Source: Elusimicrobiaceae bacterium
GTDB lineage: Bacteria > Elusimicrobiota > Elusimicrobia > Elusimicrobiales > Elusimicrobiaceae
Assembly (NCBI GenBank): GCA_016282685.1
Contig: JAEELM010000010.1
Coordinates: forward strand, 1 to 54,843
Length of the DNA: 54,843 bases
Direction: 5' to 3'
The translations under genes and the position numbers were made by a program. This document shows positions 42,071 through 50,709 of this stretch, one piece after another. A model generated the notes under the pieces. That model had not been told where the DNA came from and did no database searches. It was given only the letters and a program-made list of their open reading frames with translations. How positions within the stretch are numbered: position 1 is the first letter of the stretch; every line of letters starts with the position of its first letter.

Positions 42071-42901
42071 ATGAAAAGAACATTTCTTGTTTTATGTTTT
42101 ATAATGATGTTGGTTGTAGGGTGTAAAAAACCAGTTTCTCAATCGGTTTCTTCACCTGAACCGGAACCTTCCCTGCAAACAAATACTTGCATGATAAAAG
42201 AACAACCTTGTTGGAAAATCGTGCAGGCCTTAAATCAAACGGAAATTGTTTATCCAACGGAAAACAAGGTGTGCGATCCGGCGGGTAAAAATTTGTGCAC
42301 TTATAAAAACCCGGTTTTGGAAGAATGGGGAATATCGGTTGTACGTTTGGAAACATTTAGAGACGGCGGTTCTAAACTTTATAAAATTTCCGATGGGAAT
42401 TCTCAAATTACCATTTTTGTTAATCACAGAATAGGTAGCCAGGAATACGGACAAGTAGAAATTTCTTGGCCGGATAAAAGCGGCTTTACTTTTGATAAAG
42501 AAGGGCACCTTATAGAACAAACTTCTGCAGCCGATTGCGTGGTGGGCGATTGGTTGTGTGGGGATTTTGTGCGGGAAATTAACACTGCTTTCAAAATTCG
42601 CGAAACGGTTGCCCCCGGTTTGGATAAACCTATTGAACAACCTGACGGCCGTTTACTGCAGCGGGAATGTAAAGAGGAAATTTGCAATTATCGCATTTAT
42701 GATTCCGAATTAAATATTTTGGGTTTGACGCCGTCAGACCGTTACGAAGAAAATGACATCTACACTTATCACCTCTCCGACGGTAAAAAACTGATATTTA
42801 ATTGGCAGCCGGATAGCCCGGAGCATGGTTTTTTGACGGTTGTGCGGGCAGATGGCTCTCAAAAAAAGTTTGATTATATGGGTTTTGAAGTAAAAGAATG
42901 A
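42071..42901 (+). CDS. Lipoprotein of unknown function
   Basis: 276 residues. Lipobox VVGC at residues 15-18 after a hydrophobic stretch (MKRTFLVLCFIMMLVVGC), so probably lipid-anchored. Two similar halves can be seen: each has a W/R-KI(V)-x-A-L or FVREINTAFK helix, a CxxxxxxxC pair, and a KLYKISDGNSQITIFVNHR / YTYHLSDGKKLIFNWQP strand pair, suggesting an internal duplication. No known family recognised. It follows 41644-42069 by 1 bp, likely in the same transcript. Confidence 0.82.
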   Translation: MKRTFLVLCFIMMLVVGCKKPVSQSVSSPEPEPSLQTNTCMIKEQPCWKIVQALNQTEIVYPTENKVCDPAGKNLCTYKNPVLEEWGISVVRLETFRDGGSKLYKISDGNSQITIFVNHRIGSQEYGQVEISWPDKSGFTFDKEGHLIEQTSAADCVVGDWLCGDFVREINTAFKIRETVAPGLDKPIEQPDGRLLQRECKEEICNYRIYDSELNILGLTPSDRYEENDIYTYHLSDGKKLIFNWQPDSPEHGFLTVVRADGSQKKFDYMGFEVKE

Positions 42902-42958
42902 TATTGTAGCAACAGCCTGCACCTGCAAAACTTTTCTTAAGAAGTCCTATTTCCTTTC

Positions 42959-43003
42959 TAGGCCCAAAGGCCCTTGTGAAACAAAATGCAAAACCGATAG
43001 AAT
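42959..43003 (+). promoter_or_regulatory. Regulon promoter E
   Basis: TAGGCCCAAAGGCCC (42959-42973), 24 bp, then TAGAAT (42998-43003), about 40 bp before the GTG start. It serves the three-gene unit to 46065. Confidence 0.73.
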
Positions 43004-43042
43004 GGTACTATACGGACCCCTAGGGAGCCGAGGAGGTTATTT

Positions 43043-43852
43043 GTGAAAAAAATAGTTATTCTATTGGCAGCTGTGCTTATTGCAACAACAGCGTTACCAT
43101 CACACGCGCAAAAAATAGATCAAAGAGGTATCTCCTGGTTTAATGTCCCTGTCGCAAGTACGCCCGACTCTCCAAAAGAGCCTGCTTATATTTGGCATCC
43201 TTCGCCCAATGATCTAAAACCCGTCATCGAGAAAAAAGCGGCCAAACAAAACATTACTCTTTATGCCAATAATCGTGTTATGCGCATGTGCCGGGAATTT
43301 CGCGGATGCGAAAAATGGGCTCGCGGCAAATACGCGCTCGATTCCTCTTTCCGCATTACGGATGTGGAGATAACGTATTGGTACGGTTACCCAAACCAAT
43401 GGGAATGGGCTTACGCCCTCTATGTGCAAACATGGGAAAACGGACATGTACACGCTTACAAACTTACAAAGCCAACCCTGCAAGAGGTTTTTCCTTCCTG
43501 CGAAGAGATTAACAAATTCCCGGGGCATCCATTTTCCGATGAACGTTCTCAACATGCCAAATACCCCTCGAAAAAAGAAATTTACAAACGCTGGAGCTAC
43601 CCGCTCGCTCTTATATATCCCAAACTAAAAAAAATGGGTGTCATTCTGAGCGAAAAAATTGCGGAAGAACAGATAGTTGTGTGGGAAAATGATGAGCCTA
43701 TCTGGAAACTGCGTCTTTATGCTGAGTTCGTCGTCAATGATGATAACAATTTAAGAACAGTAGAAAAACGAATCGTTCGGGAAGCAAAACAAGAATACCC
43801 CGGTGGGCCTTTTTCTCTCTCTCAGGGAAAATGGAAACATTATATTTTGTAA
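43043..43852 (+). CDS. Exported protein of unknown function (CEKWA-FPGHPF family, member 2)
   Basis: 269 residues, GTG start with Shine-Dalgarno GAGGAGG. Signal peptide (MKKIVILLAAVLIATTALPSHAQ with M for GTG). Shares YANNRVMRMCRE-x-x-GCEKWARGKYALDSSFRI, HxYKL, FPGHPF and SQHAKYPSKKEIYKRW with members 1 and 3. No known domain. First gene of the regulon E operon; 28 bp before the next. Confidence 0.86.
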   Translation: MKKIVILLAAVLIATTALPSHAQKIDQRGISWFNVPVASTPDSPKEPAYIWHPSPNDLKPVIEKKAAKQNITLYANNRVMRMCREFRGCEKWARGKYALDSSFRITDVEITYWYGYPNQWEWAYALYVQTWENGHVHAYKLTKPTLQEVFPSCEEINKFPGHPFSDERSQHAKYPSKKEIYKRWSYPLALIYPKLKKMGVILSEKIAEEQIVVWENDEPIWKLRLYAEFVVNDDNNLRTVEKRIVREAKQEYPGGPFSLSQGKWKHYIL

Positions 43853-43880
43853 TTAATTTTATTAAAAAGGAGTAAACTCA

Positions 43881-44726
43881 ATGAAGAAATTAATGATGTT
43901 GACGATAGTAGCACTTATTGCAACGGTTGCGCTACCCTCGAATGCTCAAAAAATAGATGAGGAATGGAACAACCGGTTTACAGACCCTATTGTAAATCCG
44001 ATTGTCAAGCCGCAGAAAAAAGACAATCAAATATACAACCTGACTATTAATAAAGATAATGTGAAAGCGTTAGCCAAACACCAGGTAGCCAAACAAAAAA
44101 TCGTTCTTTATGCTAACAACCGCGTCATGAAAATGTGCCGCGAGTGGGAAGGATGTGAAGAATGGGCCAGAGATAAATATGCATTGGATACCTCTTTCCG
44201 TATTACAGATATAGAGGTAACTTATCACTTTTATCCGCAAAAATGGCACCCTGGAAAATGGTTCTACGAACTCTATGTGCAGACATGGGAAAACGGTCAC
44301 GCCCGCGCGTATAAATTTCAAAAACAAGAAGGGAAAAAAGAGGTTCCCTCTTGTGTAGAGATTGGTAAATTCCCGGGGCATCCGTTAAATGATCCTTCTC
44401 AAAGTGTCAAACGTCCCTCAACAAAAAATGAACTCTACAAACGTTGGAGCAGTGTTGTTGATAAACAAATATTGCCTAAAATGATTTTGAATGAGAACAC
44501 CGTCTTATCGAAGTTCGGAATGGCAGAAGAACAGACAGTTGTGTGGGAAGGTGATAAACCTATTTGGAAGCGCACCCTTTATGCTGCCGTTACCGTTTAT
44601 GATAACAATCTTTGGTGGAATAAAAGCGGGAAATTTGTCATAGAAATAAAACAAGAATATCCGAACGGCCCTTTTATTTACTCACAAGGGAAATGGAAAG
44701 AAGGCATTTTGGCCGATTATGAATAA
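43881..44726 (+). CDS. Exported protein of unknown function (CEKWA-FPGHPF family, member 3)
   Basis: 281 residues, signal peptide (MKKLMMLTIVALIATVALPSNAQ) almost identical in style to member 2, indicating tandem duplication. Conserved: LYANNRVMKMCREWEGCEEWARDKY, DTSFRITDIEVTY, LYVQTWENGHARAYKF, FPGHPLNDPSQSVKRPS, YKRW, EEQTVVWEGDKPIWKRTLY. Shine-Dalgarno AAGGAG. It overlaps the next gene by 8 bp. Confidence 0.86.
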   Translation: MKKLMMLTIVALIATVALPSNAQKIDEEWNNRFTDPIVNPIVKPQKKDNQIYNLTINKDNVKALAKHQVAKQKIVLYANNRVMKMCREWEGCEEWARDKYALDTSFRITDIEVTYHFYPQKWHPGKWFYELYVQTWENGHARAYKFQKQEGKKEVPSCVEIGKFPGHPLNDPSQSVKRPSTKNELYKRWSSVVDKQILPKMILNENTVLSKFGMAEEQTVVWEGDKPIWKRTLYAAVTVYDNNLWWNKSGKFVIEIKQEYPNGPFIYSQGKWKEGILADYE

Positions 44727-46065
44727 AAAATTAATGCGGCAGACGGGTAGTGCGCTTGTTGCATTCCTGTTTTTACCTGCTATTAGTTTTGCACAAGGCA
44801 AACTGGTTGCTGGGAGCGCCCGGCAACTGGCGGAGAGGACTGTTCCCGAAATGGCAGATGTAATGATCCCCGCCACGTCGGAAATTCCCACTCGTTTAAC
44901 CAAAAGTAGCATGCCGGGGAAAATTGTTTCTAATCCTGCAGTTTCCCCTGTTACTTACGGGGCTTCACTGGGGGTCAACAAGTATATGGAAGCGGTTGCT
45001 CCGATAATTCCTTCTGCTTCGGTAGGAGTAAAAGCGCTCCCATCAAAGCCCTATGCGCCGTCGGTTTCTTCTTTGAAAAGAGAGATTGCCGCACTTTCCC
45101 CGGTTGCTGCGGCGGATGCTCTTTTCCAAAAAAAGGAAAAATCCCCGAAGAAGATTTTTGAAGTTTATTTTATTGATTTGCCGAACCTTTTCTTTCAACC
45201 TTTTGATAAGCCTGTTGCGATGCGTCAGGAACAGGTGGAAGAAGCGGACAAATTTTACAAACAATTTTTAAAAGGCCGCAACATATACGGCAAATTTTTA
45301 GGTGGTAATTATTACTTTACTACTTTAGCGGATTCACACATTAAATGGGCCGAAGTATTGTATGCATTTACCGGATTAAGTTTGTTAGGGCAACCCGGGG
45401 CAGGGGATGCGATTGTAGATGCGGCTCTGCGTGCCCCCTCAGGTCGCCAGCCATTTAGCGATTATATCGCCACTCATGCTTTGCTGCTCTTGGAAGATTG
45501 GCCTGCGTTGCAGCGGTTTATCAACGTGCGTTCGGTGGCCGGATACGGTGCGTTTGTGGAACTGCGGGGATATCTGGCCAATGTTGTTCCCGATGCGCCC
45601 ATTTCTTTTCCTAAAAGGATTATCAACGAAGAGTTTCGCCCGTTCCATAGGGTGTATCATTATCCCACCGTAGAGGAACAACTAAAACTCATGGATAGCT
45701 GCTGGGAGGAGTTGGAGCAATTTGCGCATTATATACGCGGGGAAAAAGACGAAGAATACGTTTTGTACAAACACTATCCTCTTACCTCTTTTATAACGGG
45801 TAAGCGCCGTGAGTTTGAGATAAGTGAAGTGGCGGATGAATATAAAAGAGGAAAAGTTTTTGTAGAAGCTAACCTGAAATATGGTGGGTTTACAGGGTTG
45901 ATGGACAACTTTGAAACCTACGGAGTGCAAGAAGAGGACCTTATTGAAAAAAACAACAACGCTTTCTTCAAATGCATTTCGTATGATGCGGGCATTACCG
46001 CCAACATGGCATGTATTCGCGAAAAATTACACCGTCCTATCATATACACCCCCGAACAAAAATAA
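44719..46065 (+). CDS. Exported protein of unknown function
   Basis: 448 residues. Signal peptide ending ISFAQ, an Ala/Thr/Pro-rich segment (LVAGSARQLAERTVPEMADV) and a mainly helical body from about 145 (FEVYFIDLPNLFFQPF, WEELEQFAHYIRGEKDEEY). Cys appear only near the C-terminus (KCISYD, MACIREK). No family recognised. Overlaps the preceding gene by 8 bp (no separate promoter), so it is under regulon promoter E. Confidence 0.84.
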   Translation: MNKKLMRQTGSALVAFLFLPAISFAQGKLVAGSARQLAERTVPEMADVMIPATSEIPTRLTKSSMPGKIVSNPAVSPVTYGASLGVNKYMEAVAPIIPSASVGVKALPSKPYAPSVSSLKREIAALSPVAAADALFQKKEKSPKKIFEVYFIDLPNLFFQPFDKPVAMRQEQVEEADKFYKQFLKGRNIYGKFLGGNYYFTTLADSHIKWAEVLYAFTGLSLLGQPGAGDAIVDAALRAPSGRQPFSDYIATHALLLLEDWPALQRFINVRSVAGYGAFVELRGYLANVVPDAPISFPKRIINEEFRPFHRVYHYPTVEEQLKLMDSCWEELEQFAHYIRGEKDEEYVLYKHYPLTSFITGKRREFEISEVADEYKRGKVFVEANLKYGGFTGLMDNFETYGVQEEDLIEKNNNAFFKCISYDAGITANMACIREKLHRPIIYTPEQK

Positions 46066-46121
46066 TTTTTACCACACTCGCGCCTCGTTTTGCGATATGG
46101 TAGAATAGGAACGAGGTGACT

Positions 46122-46799
46122 ATGAAAAAGCTAACGTGGATTTTTGTGCTGTTTGTGTGCAGTGTGTTTCCGGCCGCCGCCGATACGATTTCTACCGATA
46201 AAAGCGGCTTTGACAAAATATATAACGTCATTGATGATGCTGTATTCGATTTGCGCTATTATTCTCCCTACAATTTTACAGGTGCCAAAATAAGAGGTTA
46301 CAAAGCCCCCGTGGCGTATATGACCAAAGAAGCGTTACAAGCGCTGGCTGTGGCCGCGGCTGATTTGCGTGCACAGGGGTACCGCATTTTGGTATGGGAT
46401 TCGTATCGCCCGCAAAAAGCGGTGGACCACTTTGTGGAGTGGATTAACGACCCCAACGACCCGGGCAACAAAAGTTTCTATCCGGAACTTGAAAAGGCGG
46501 ATTTGATTGCCGGCGATTACATTATGCCCAAATCCGGCCACACGCGCGGCAGCACAATTGATTTAACAATCATCAAGCAAGACGGCTCTTTTGTAGACAT
46601 GGGCGGCACGTTTGATTTGTTCAGCGAACGCTCCCACCCGGATTACAAAAAAATCACCAAGAAACAAAAACGCAACCGCAAAATCTTGCGCGATGCAATG
46701 GTAAACGCCGGGTTCAAACCACTCGATTCCGAATGGTGGCACTTTACGCTCAAGAACGAACCCTACAAAGACACATATTTCAATTTTGATGTAGAATAA
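46122..46799 (+). CDS. Exported D-alanyl-D-alanine dipeptidase (VanX/DdpX family)
   Basis: 225 residues, zinc metallopeptidase of the M15D type: cleaves D-Ala-D-Ala. Signal peptide (LTWIFVLFVCSVFPAAA). Zinc-site motifs SGHTRGSTIDLT (SxHxxGxxxD) and the catalytic/zinc EWWHF near the C-terminus; VWDSYRPQKAVDHF is the conserved substrate region. Being exported, it probably recycles peptidoglycan-derived dipeptide rather than conferring glycopeptide resistance; no vanA/vanH neighbours. Start at 46122 after GAGGTG. Confidence 0.93.
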   Translation: MKKLTWIFVLFVCSVFPAAADTISTDKSGFDKIYNVIDDAVFDLRYYSPYNFTGAKIRGYKAPVAYMTKEALQALAVAAADLRAQGYRILVWDSYRPQKAVDHFVEWINDPNDPGNKSFYPELEKADLIAGDYIMPKSGHTRGSTIDLTIIKQDGSFVDMGGTFDLFSERSHPDYKKITKKQKRNRKILRDAMVNAGFKPLDSEWWHFTLKNEPYKDTYFNFDVE

Positions 46800-46829
46800 A
46801 CAACATTCACGTACGACAACGAGGGTAAT

Positions 46830-47486
46830 ATGAAAAAACTAATCTTCTCTTTGGCTGCACTCTTATTTTGCTTTCCGAGTTTTGCACAACTTGCACAAGG
46901 TAACCAGTTAATCGGAGCCCGATTGGGGCTTGGGTTTCAGTTGGAAAATTCCGGCGTGTCTTATTCCGATTACAGCCGCGTGGATTGGGGCTCGTTGGGC
47001 GCAGAGTACGGTTTATCCTATTACTATTTGGTAACGGACAAAGTAGGTATCGGGGCAGACGTGTCGTACGGCGATTTTGAAGGAGGGGATTTGTTTGTCT
47101 CTTCCGATAAAGTAAACGACAGAACCCGTCTCTTTAACACGTTTTTATCGGCCCGTTTTACTTCCAATCCCTCCAGTGTGTTTCGCTTGTATATGCCGAT
47201 GGGGATTGGGATTACAACGTCTCACCAACATTTACATATTGACAAAGGCGGCACAAAATACGAAAACCGCGTTACCGATACTTCGTTGGGTTGGTTTGTG
47301 GGGGGCGGCTTTGAATTTGATTTTGGCCGCGGAAGTGATTGGTCCATGGGATTGGAAGCGCGCTACAATGCATTTAGCGTAGATACAGACCGTTTAACCC
47401 GCAACGCTCCTCCCGCCGTAAAAGGCGTGGGCAACCGCCATTTAAGTTATATGTCTTTCCACCTGCGCGTGAACAAGCGTTTCTAA
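46830..47486 (+). CDS. Outer-membrane beta-barrel protein
   Basis: 218 residues. Signal peptide (MKKLIFSLAALLFCFPSFAQ), then strand-turn-strand pattern with Gly/aromatic alternation (LIGARLGLGFQLENSGVSYS, GLSYYYLVTDKVGIGADVSYG, GWFVGGGFEFDFG) and final LSYMSFHLRVNKRF ending in Phe as in most barrels. Eight strands fit an OmpA/OmpX-like small barrel. It follows the dipeptidase by 30 bp and precedes the DUF3795 gene by 4 bp. Confidence 0.85.
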   Translation: MKKLIFSLAALLFCFPSFAQLAQGNQLIGARLGLGFQLENSGVSYSDYSRVDWGSLGAEYGLSYYYLVTDKVGIGADVSYGDFEGGDLFVSSDKVNDRTRLFNTFLSARFTSNPSSVFRLYMPMGIGITTSHQHLHIDKGGTKYENRVTDTSLGWFVGGGFEFDFGRGSDWSMGLEARYNAFSVDTDRLTRNAPPAVKGVGNRHLSYMSFHLRVNKRF

Positions 47487-47490
47487 CCGT

Positions 47491-47823
47491 ATGAAGAAAT
47501 TAATTGCCTATTGCGGCCTGGATTGTGAGAAGTGCGACGCTTATTTGGCTACCGTTCACAACGATTCTGCCCTGCGCGAGAAAACGGCCAAATTGTGGAG
47601 CGAATTAAACCACGTTTCCATTTTGCCGGAAGATATTCACTGCGAGGGATGCCGTAATAACGGCGTAAAAACTGTATTTTGCGATAAACTTTGCGACATT
47701 CGCCAATGTGCGTTGAAAAAAAGCGTAAACACATGCGGCGATTGTGAAGAGTGGAAAAAATGTACGAAAGTCGGTAAAATAATTAAAAATAACCCCGCCG
47801 CACTTAAAAATCTAAAAAAATAA
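47491..47823 (+). CDS. DUF3795 Cys-rich protein
   Basis: 110 residues. Opens with AYCGLDCEKCDAYLAT, followed by CEGCRNNG, CDKLCDIRQCALKK and CGDCEEWKKCTK, the Cys spacing of DUF3795, which likely binds zinc or an Fe-S cluster. Function unknown; cytosolic. Terminator follows at 47836. Confidence 0.9.
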   Translation: MKKLIAYCGLDCEKCDAYLATVHNDSALREKTAKLWSELNHVSILPEDIHCEGCRNNGVKTVFCDKLCDIRQCALKKSVNTCGDCEEWKKCTKVGKIIKNNPAALKNLKK

Positions 47824-47835
47824 TTTGTGAATATA

Positions 47836-47860
47836 AAAGCCCCGCGACTGCGGGGCTTTT
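47836..47860. terminator. Bidirectional intrinsic terminator
   Basis: AAAAGCCCCGC/GCGGGGCTTTT with loop GACT, between convergent genes. Confidence 0.92.
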
Positions 47861-47878
47861 CATGGGAAACATTCCCTT

Positions 47879-48406
47879 TTATTCTATCCAAAATACGCGG
47901 TTGTCTTTGCGCGGGGCGGCGGTAGGTGCTTCGCCCTCCACGTAACCCACGGCGCAATGGCCGATTCCTTCCCACTGGCCTTGTACGCCTAAATCTGCCA
48001 GCAGTTTTTTCCATTCGTCTTGCTCAAATTCTTCTTTGGCACGGTGAATCCAAATACTGCCCAGCCCCAGTGAATAAGCGGCCAACATCATATTCCCCAT
48101 CATTAAACTGCCATCATAGAGTTGCGTGTGACAGGCTTTATTGCCCAATACAACCAGAATAGCCGGTGCCCCGTAAAACGGATCAAAGCCGTCCGGCCAC
48201 CCACCTATTTTAGCGTTGGCCCCGGCCAGCTTTTCACGCATTTCTTTGTTGGTAATGGCCAGTACCATAGCGGCTTGCTGCCCCCGGCCGCTGGCGGCGT
48301 AAAGCCCGGCCTCAATAATTTGTGATAAATCTTCTTTACGTGGAAGTTGCGCCTTGAATTTGCGGATACTGCGCCTTTGTTTCATGGCTTGGATAATTTC
48401 GTTCAT
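47879..48406 (-). CDS. Nitroreductase-family FMN oxidoreductase
   Basis: 175 residues, FMN-binding. MKQRRSIRKFKAQLPRKEDL (FMN phosphate Arg pair), EAGLYAASGRGQQ, DGSLMMGNMMLAAYSLGLGSIWIHRA and GHCAVGYVEGEAPTAAPRKDNR are typical of small nitroreductases (NfsB-like, Frm2-like). Substrate not predictable. Start at 48406 after GGAGGAAAC; the longer frame lacks an RBS. Confidence 0.92.
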   Translation of the reverse strand: MNEIIQAMKQRRSIRKFKAQLPRKEDLSQIIEAGLYAASGRGQQAAMVLAITNKEMREKLAGANAKIGGWPDGFDPFYGAPAILVVLGNKACHTQLYDGSLMMGNMMLAAYSLGLGSIWIHRAKEEFEQDEWKKLLADLGVQGQWEGIGHCAVGYVEGEAPTAAPRKDNRVFWIE

Positions 48407-48474
48407 GTTTCCTCCTTTTCCTTCATTATAGCAGTTGCACAAAAAAAGCCAATAAAAAATTTATGTTGATTTGC

Positions 48475-48502
48475 TTGCAATATGCCGTGTTTTATGTATA
48501 AT
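48475..48502 (+). promoter_or_regulatory. Sigma70 promoter of the micropeptide gene
   Basis: TTGCAA (48475-48480), 16 bp, TATAAT (48497-48502, consensus -10). Confidence 0.75.
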
Positions 48503-48545
48503 GGAATTGTAAGTGCTACTCAATATTCTTACAAAGGAGTGAAGT

Positions 48546-48614
48546 ATGAGAACCATTATTTACTGGGTCGGACTGATTGTGATTGTCGTATTTTTGTGGA
48601 GATTGATTTTCTAA
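48546..48614 (+). CDS. 22-residue hydrophobic membrane micropeptide
   Basis: ATG with the Shine-Dalgarno AAAGGAG at 7 bp. The product (MRTIIYWVGLI then VIVVFLWRLIF) is 22 residues, almost one membrane helix with one Arg near each end. It has its own promoter (consensus -10 at 48497-48502) and its own terminator 27 bp after the stop, so it is a complete single-gene unit. It is not known to me as a named family; small membrane proteins such as CydX or KdpF are similar in style only. Coding is inferred from RBS, length and isolation, not from homology. Confidence 0.62.
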   Translation: MRTIIYWVGLIVIVVFLWRLIF

Positions 48615-48640
48615 CATATCAACTTCAAGTTTTATTGGTT

Positions 48641-48669
48641 AAAATCCCCGGTGAGTCCGGGGATTTTAT
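48641..48669 (+). terminator. Intrinsic terminator of the micropeptide gene
   Basis: Stem AAAATCCCCGG/CCGGGGATTTT (48641-48651, 48657-48667), loop TGAGT. Confidence 0.9.
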
Positions 48670-48716
48670 TGGGTAACTGCCCCGATAAAAGCACCCACAG
48701 GTTGCCGGAATAAGTG

Positions 48717-48812
48717 GTATACTATAGGAAGTTAGAGCCAATTTCTAAAACTGCGCAATAACCGGATTCGGTAAAGGCAAATGCTTGAAAAGGGCTTTTA
48801 TGTGGAGGAATT
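48717..48812 (+). promoter_or_regulatory. guaC promoter and 5' leader
   Basis: A -10-like TATACT near 48718 and about 85 nt of leader before the ATG. The leader has an ACCG/CGGT hairpin and possible pairing of AGCC with GGCT at its ends. No known riboswitch class is recognised. Confidence 0.35.
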
Positions 48813-49916
48813 ATGAGAATTTATGATGATGTTCAGCTAGATTATTGCGACGTGCTTTTGCGGCCCAAACGTTCGGCGTTGGCGTCTCGGTCTGACGTAG
48901 ACGTTTTGCGCGAATACAATTTTAAATGGTGCCCCCGTACTATCAAAGCTACCGGGATAATTGCCTCCAATATGTTCACTACCGGTACGTTTGAAATGGC
49001 CCGTGCTATGCAGAAAGAACATTTGTTTTGCGCCATTCATAAACATTATAAGGTGGAAGAAGTCATTCGCTTTTTGCGAAAAAACAAAAAAGAATTTGGC
49101 TCTAACGAATTGGTTTTCATCAGTACCGGCGTGTCTGACATGGACTATGAAAAAGTAAACCAAATTCTTCAAACCAAGTTGGTGGCTAACATTTGCATTG
49201 ACGTTGCTAACGGATATTCCCCTTATTTGCTTAATTTCGTGCGTAAAGTGCGTACGGCTTGGCCCAAAGCGCTCATTTTAGCGGGTAACGTAGTAACGGG
49301 CGATATGTGCGAAGATTTGATTTTAAACGGAGTGGATATTGTGAAAGTAGGTATCGGCCCGGGCTCTGTATGTACGACGCGTAAATTAACCGGCGTGGGC
49401 CGCCCGCAATTTTCCACCGTTATTGAATGTGCCGACGCCGCACACGGCGTAGGGGGAATGATTTGTGCCGACGGCGGATGTACGGTCCCCGGGGATGTGT
49501 GCAAAAGTTTTTGCGCCGGAGCCGATTTTGTGATGCTGGGCGGTATGTTGGCCGGGCATGCTGAAAGCGGCGGCGAAATGACAACAAAGATTTTCCAAAC
49601 CGGGGAAGTAAATATAATAGATGATAAGCACTGTGAATTGGCCCTGGTGGAAAAGCAGTATAAAAAATTCTATGGGATGAGTTCCGCTTACGCACAAGAG
49701 CGTCACTACGGCGGGCTTAAAAAATACCGTGCCAGCGAAGGGAAATTGGTGGAATTGCCGTTCCGCGGCCCGGTGGAGCCGACGCTGCTGGCTATTTTAG
49801 GCGGTATTCGCAGCTGTATGACGTATATCGGTGCCAAACGGCTTAAAGATATGCCGAAATGTTCCACTTTTTACCGCGTCAACCGCCAATTAAATACTAT
49901 TTTTGGGAACGAATAA
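48813..49916 (+). CDS. guaC: GMP reductase
   Basis: 367 residues, IMPDH/GMPR family without a CBS domain. Reduces GMP to IMP with NADPH in purine interconversion. Visible: DDVQLDYCDVLLRPKRSAL, VANICIDVANGYSP, ILAGNVVTGDM, GIGPGSVCTTRKLTGVGRPQ (catalytic Cys loop), ICADGGCTVPGDVCKSFCAGADFVMLGGMLAGHAE. The C-terminal YRASEGKLVELPFRGPVEPT is typical of GuaC. Shine-Dalgarno GGAGGA. Confidence 0.95.
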   Translation: MRIYDDVQLDYCDVLLRPKRSALASRSDVDVLREYNFKWCPRTIKATGIIASNMFTTGTFEMARAMQKEHLFCAIHKHYKVEEVIRFLRKNKKEFGSNELVFISTGVSDMDYEKVNQILQTKLVANICIDVANGYSPYLLNFVRKVRTAWPKALILAGNVVTGDMCEDLILNGVDIVKVGIGPGSVCTTRKLTGVGRPQFSTVIECADAAHGVGGMICADGGCTVPGDVCKSFCAGADFVMLGGMLAGHAESGGEMTTKIFQTGEVNIIDDKHCELALVEKQYKKFYGMSSAYAQERHYGGLKKYRASEGKLVELPFRGPVEPTLLAILGGIRSCMTYIGAKRLKDMPKCSTFYRVNRQLNTIFGNE

Positions 49917-49931
49917 AAAAGGCCAAAAGAT

Positions 49932-49962
49932 AAAAACCGCCCCTTGTTTGGGGCGGTTTTTT
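49932..49962. terminator. Bidirectional intrinsic terminator
   Basis: Stem CCGCCCC/GGGGCGG (49937-49943, 49950-49956) with A- and T-runs on both sides, between guaC and the convergent thioesterase gene. Confidence 0.93.
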
Positions 49963-49968
49963 ATAAGT

Positions 49969-50709
49969 TTAGATCCATTCGCATTTTATCAAACACAAAT
50001 CTTCTTGCGTTTGTGCGTGGCTGACGGCGTGCAAAGTGGTGTGATTATCTAATTTTTGCACTTTGCTGATCAGTTGCTCGCCGCATTTGATTTCTTTTTT
50101 GAAAATGATATCTATGTTTTTAAGTTTCTTTTCGTGTTTCCACTCATAAGGTAGCGGTTCGAGTGCCCACACAATGTAATTGCCGTTGTTGGCATGCATA
50201 TTGACATCAATATCGTTGTAACGCACTTTAAACGTTTCTTCGTAATCGGTTTGTGTAAGGGGAAAAATTTTGCCAAATTTAAGGTCTCCTTCTCTGGGGG
50301 TAAACTTGGGCATATTTTCGTTCCCGCCGATTACTTTTTCCACATGTGCGATTTCCATTGTTTCGGCATTCAAAAGCGCCCACACGCTAAATGCACGACC
50401 GCATAGTTTGCCGTCTGTGTACATTTCAAATTGACGGTACGCAAACATCCGGTTGTAGCCGCGCGGCTCGGTTTTGATGGTAAGTGGTTTGCCGTGTATG
50501 GGATAATTGGTAAATTCAATGCGGTATTTCAAGAGCACCCACATTAGTTTCTGAGGATAAATGGCCGAGTAGCCAAAGCCTAATTTTTCGGCACTTTCTG
50601 CCGCCAAATCTTGGAAAAAGTTAAGCAAAGAGAACGGTTTTAAATTATTATTACAGTCACTGTCCGAATAGCGAATATGTATCGTTTTTTCTAATGTTAA
50701 ATCTTTCAT
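49969..50709 (-). CDS. Acyl-ACP thioesterase (double hotdog, FatA/FatB family)
   Basis: 246 residues. Hydrolyses acyl-ACP to free fatty acid and holo-ACP. First hotdog: IRYSDSDCNNNLKPFSLLNFFQDLAAESAEKLG, MWVLLKYRIEFTNYP. Second hotdog with the catalytic Asp-x-N-x-H arrangement in VRYNDIDVNMHANNGNYIVWALEPLP. Start has Shine-Dalgarno AAGGAGG. A TAGGTC half-site lies upstream (50749-50754) but without the rest of the regulon element. Confidence 0.92.
   Translation of the reverse strand: MKDLTLEKTIHIRYSDSDCNNNLKPFSLLNFFQDLAAESAEKLGFGYSAIYPQKLMWVLLKYRIEFTNYPIHGKPLTIKTEPRGYNRMFAYRQFEMYTDGKLCGRAFSVWALLNAETMEIAHVEKVIGGNENMPKFTPREGDLKFGKIFPLTQTDYEETFKVRYNDIDVNMHANNGNYIVWALEPLPYEWKHEKKLKNIDIIFKKEIKCGEQLISKVQKLDNHTTLHAVSHAQTQEDLCLIKCEWI

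Noticed and set aside
46122-46799. Vancomycin resistance cassette
   Set aside because: The VanX-like dipeptidase is exported and has no ligase, dehydrogenase or VanRS neighbours.
48730-48812. Purine-type riboswitch in the guaC leader
   Set aside because: Conserved core of known purine, PRPP or ZTP riboswitches is not visible; only weak hairpins.
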